Shown: positions 61,206-64,000 of the stretch, piece after piece
How positions within the stretch are numbered: position 1 is the first letter of the stretch
Layout of the letters: each line of letters begins with the position of its first letter
Source: Stomorhina lunata
Lineage: Eukaryota > Arthropoda > Insecta > Diptera > Rhiniidae
Assembly (NCBI GenBank): GCA_933228675.1
Contig: OW121742.1
Coordinates: forward strand, 107,710,940-107,774,939
Direction of reading: 5' to 3'
DNA length: 64,000 nt
Position numbers and translations under genes: made by a program
Notes under the pieces: model-generated
What the model saw: the letters and a program-made list of their open reading frames with translations, nothing else
Databases searched by the model: none
What the model was told of the DNA's origin: nothing

Positions 61206-63952
61206 AAAAGAACTAGAACAGAGCAATAACGGAAATAGAACTAGAACAGAACTAGAACAGAACTAGAACAGAACTAGAACAGAACTAGAACAGAACTAGA
61301 ACAGAACTAGAACAGAACTAGAACAGAACTAGAACAGAACTAGAACAGAACTAGAACAGAACTAGAACAGAACTAGAACAGAACTAGAACAGAACTAGAA
61401 CAGAACTAGAACAGAACTAGAACAGAACTAGAACAGAACTAGAACAGAACTAGAACAGAACTAGAACAGAACTAGAACAGAACTAGAACAGAACTAGAAC
61501 AGAACTAGAACAGAACTAGAACAGAACTAGAACAGAACTAGAACAGAACTAGAACAGAACTAGAACAAAACTAGAACAGAACTAGAATAGAACTAGAACA
61601 GAACTAGAACAGAACTAGAACAGAACTAGAACAGAACTAGAACAGAACTAGAACAGAACTAGAACAGAACTAGAACAGAACTAGAACAGAACTAGAACAG
61701 AACTAGAACAGAACTAGAACAGAACTAGAACAGAACTAGAACAGAACTAGAACAGAACTAGAACAGAACTAGAACAGAACTAGAACAGAACTAGAACAGA
61801 ACTAGAACAGAACTAGAACAGAACTAGAACAGAACTAGAACAGAACTAGAACAGAACTAGAACAGAACTAGAACAGAACTAGAACAGAACTAGAACAGAA
61901 CTAGAACAGAACTAGAACAGAACTAGAACAGAACTAGAACAGAACTAGAACAGAACTAGAACAGAACTAGAACAGAACTAGAACAGAACTAGAACAGAAC
62001 TAGAACAGAACTAGAACAGAACTAGAACAGAACTAGAACAGAACTAGAACAGAACTAGAACAGAACTAGAACAGAACTAGAACAGAACTAGAACAGAACT
62101 AGAACAGAACTAGAACAGAACTAGAACAGAACTAGAACAGAACTAGAACAGAACTAGAACAGAACTAGAACAGAACTAGAACAGAACTAGAACAGAACTA
62201 GAACAGAACTAGAACAGAACTAGAACAGAACTAGAACAGAACTAGAACAGAACTAGAACAGAACTAGAACAGAACTAGAACAGAACTAGAACAGAACTAG
62301 AATAGAACTAGAACAGAACTAGAACAGAACTAGAACAGAACTAGAACAGAACTAGAACAGAACTAGAACAGAACTAGAACAGAACTAGAACAGAACTAGA
62401 ACAGAACTAGAACAGAACTAGAACAGAACTAGAACAGAACTAGAACAGAACTAGAACAGAACTAGAACAGAACTAGAACAGAACTAGAACAGAACTAGAA
62501 CAGAACTAGAACAGAACTAGAACAGAACTAGAACAGAACTAGAACAGAACTAGAACAGAACTAGAACAGAACTAGAACAGAACTAGAACAGAACTAGAAC
62601 AGAACTAGAACAGAACTAGAACAGAACTAGAACAGAACTAGAACAGAACTAGAACAGAACTAGAACAGAACTAGAACAGAACTAGAACAGAACTAGAACA
62701 GAACTAGAACAGAACTAGAACAGAACTAGAACAGAACTAGAACAGAACTAGAACAGAACTAGAACAGAACTAGAACAGAACTAGAACAGAACTAGAACAG
62801 AACTAGAACAGAACTAGAACAGAACTAGAACAGAACTAGAACAGAACTAGAACAGAACTAGAACAGAACTAGAACAGAACTAGAACAGAACTAGAACAGA
62901 ACTAGAACAGAACTAGAACAGAACTAGAACAGAACTAGAACAGAACTAGAACAGAACTAGAACAGAACTAGAACAGAACTAGAACAGAACTAGAACAGAA
63001 CTAGAACAGAACTAGAACAGAACTAGAACAGAACTAGAACAGAACTAGAACAGAACTAGAACAGAACTAGAACAGAACTAGAACAGAACTAGAACAGAAC
63101 TAGAACAGAACTAGAACAGAACTAGAACAGAACTAGAACAGAACTAGAACAGAACTAGAACAGAACTAGAACAGAACTAGAACAGAACTAGAACAGAACT
63201 AGAACAGAACTAGAACAGAACTAGAACAGAACTAGAACAGAACTAGAACAGAACTAGAACAGAACTAGAACAGAACTAGAACAGAACTAGAACAGAACTA
63301 GAACAGAACTAGAACAGAACTAGAACAGAACTAGAACAGAACTAGAACAGAACTAGAACAGAACTAGAACAGAACTAGAACAGAACTAGAACAGAACTAG
63401 AACAGAACTAGAACAGAACTAGAACAGAACTAGAACAGAACTAGAACAGAACTAGAACAGAACTAGAACAGAACTAGAACAGAACTAGAACAGAACTAGA
63501 ACAGAACTAGAACAGAACTAGAACAGAACTAGAACAGAACTAGAACAGAACTAGAACAGAACTAGAACAGAACTAGAACAGAACTAGAACAGAACTAGAA
63601 CAGAACTAGAACAGAACTAGAACAGAACTAGAACAGAACTAGAACAGAACTAGAACAGAACTGGAACAGAACTAGAACAGAACTAGAACAGAACTAGAAC
63701 AGAACTAGAACAGAACTAGAACAGAACTAGAACAGAACTAGAACAGAACTAGAACAGAACTAGAACAGAACTAGAACAGAACTAGAACAGAACTAGAACA
63801 GAACTAGAACAGAACTAGAACAGAACTAGAACAGAACTAGAACAGAACTAGAACAGAACTAGAACAGAACTAGAACAGAACTAGAACAGAACTAGAACAG
63901 AACTAGAACAGAACCAGAACCAGAACAGAACTAGAATCAGAGCTGGGACTAG
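61206..63952 (-). repeat. 11-bp satellite array, minus orientation
   Basis: About 250 units of CTAGAACAGAA, nearly perfect for 2.7 kb; rare variants such as CTAGAATAGAA (61,587; 62,300) and CTGGAACAGAA (63,660). The right edge decays into GAACCAGAACCAG and ends near the window border. Confidence 0.98.
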
Positions 63953-64000
63953 AAGTAGGACCAGACTGTGACTCTTCTCTATTGATGACCGCCATTGACA
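63930..64000. other. Possible coding sequence at the right edge
   Basis: The last 60-70 bp leave the satellite and become G+C-richer. On the plus strand a frame is open to the edge, ending PDCDSSLLMTAID. On the minus strand an ATG at 63995 with context TCAATGG opens MAVINREESQSG and reads into the array until a TAG. Only one can be right, and neither has a splice signal in view. The sequence is too short to decide. Confidence 0.2.

Overview
This window looks like non-coding DNA from a repeat-rich insect genome, most likely a higher fly (Diptera). The evidence is the strong A+T bias, introns and splice signals of fly type, a TATA/Inr-like core promoter with a fly-like start context, and no operons, Shine-Dalgarno sites or long ORFs. 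The species cannot be named from the sequence. By my estimate a little over half of the 64 kb is short-unit satellite DNA, and nearly all ORFs longer than 60 codons are reading-frame noise in satellite or A/T-rich spacer.

Layout. 1-20,540: seven arrays of a 31-bp satellite whose orientation alternates strictly (- + - + - + -). The spacers hold about 20 copies of a palindromic GCAACATGTTGC motif (1.8-5.3 kb), a candidate MITE (8,053-8,788) and a recursive-splice-like site (17,668). 22,367-36,845: arrays of a 23-bp satellite, including a 3.6-kb complex (27,826-31,410) that holds true inverted duplications. One spacer here (26.7-27.1 kb) carries a convincing minus-strand terminal exon. 37,566-63,952: large arrays of an 11-bp satellite in alternating orientation, a degenerate 280-bp tandem repeat (41.0-43.2 kb), one more 31-bp array (49.0-49.9 kb) and a degenerate 28-bp satellite (55.1-57.4 kb).

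The two most gene-like loci are (i) a plus-strand first exon, with candidate promoter 39,323-39,386, ATG at 40,145 and a consensus GTAAGT donor at 40,230, and (ii) a minus-strand last exon at 26,981-26,696, with a polypyrimidine acceptor, a TGA stop and an overlapping AATAAA. Neither product is recognised. The plus-strand exon plus the upstream zero-length-exon site at 17,668 fit the idea that much of the window is intron of a very long plus-strand gene, but this is inference.

The most unusual aspect is architectural. The 31-, 23- and 28-bp satellites share a dyad-symmetric core around (T)CTATAG, the 31- and 23-bp units align over about 20 bp, and arrays occur as inverted pairs around unique spacers. 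This layout recalls fold-back type elements.
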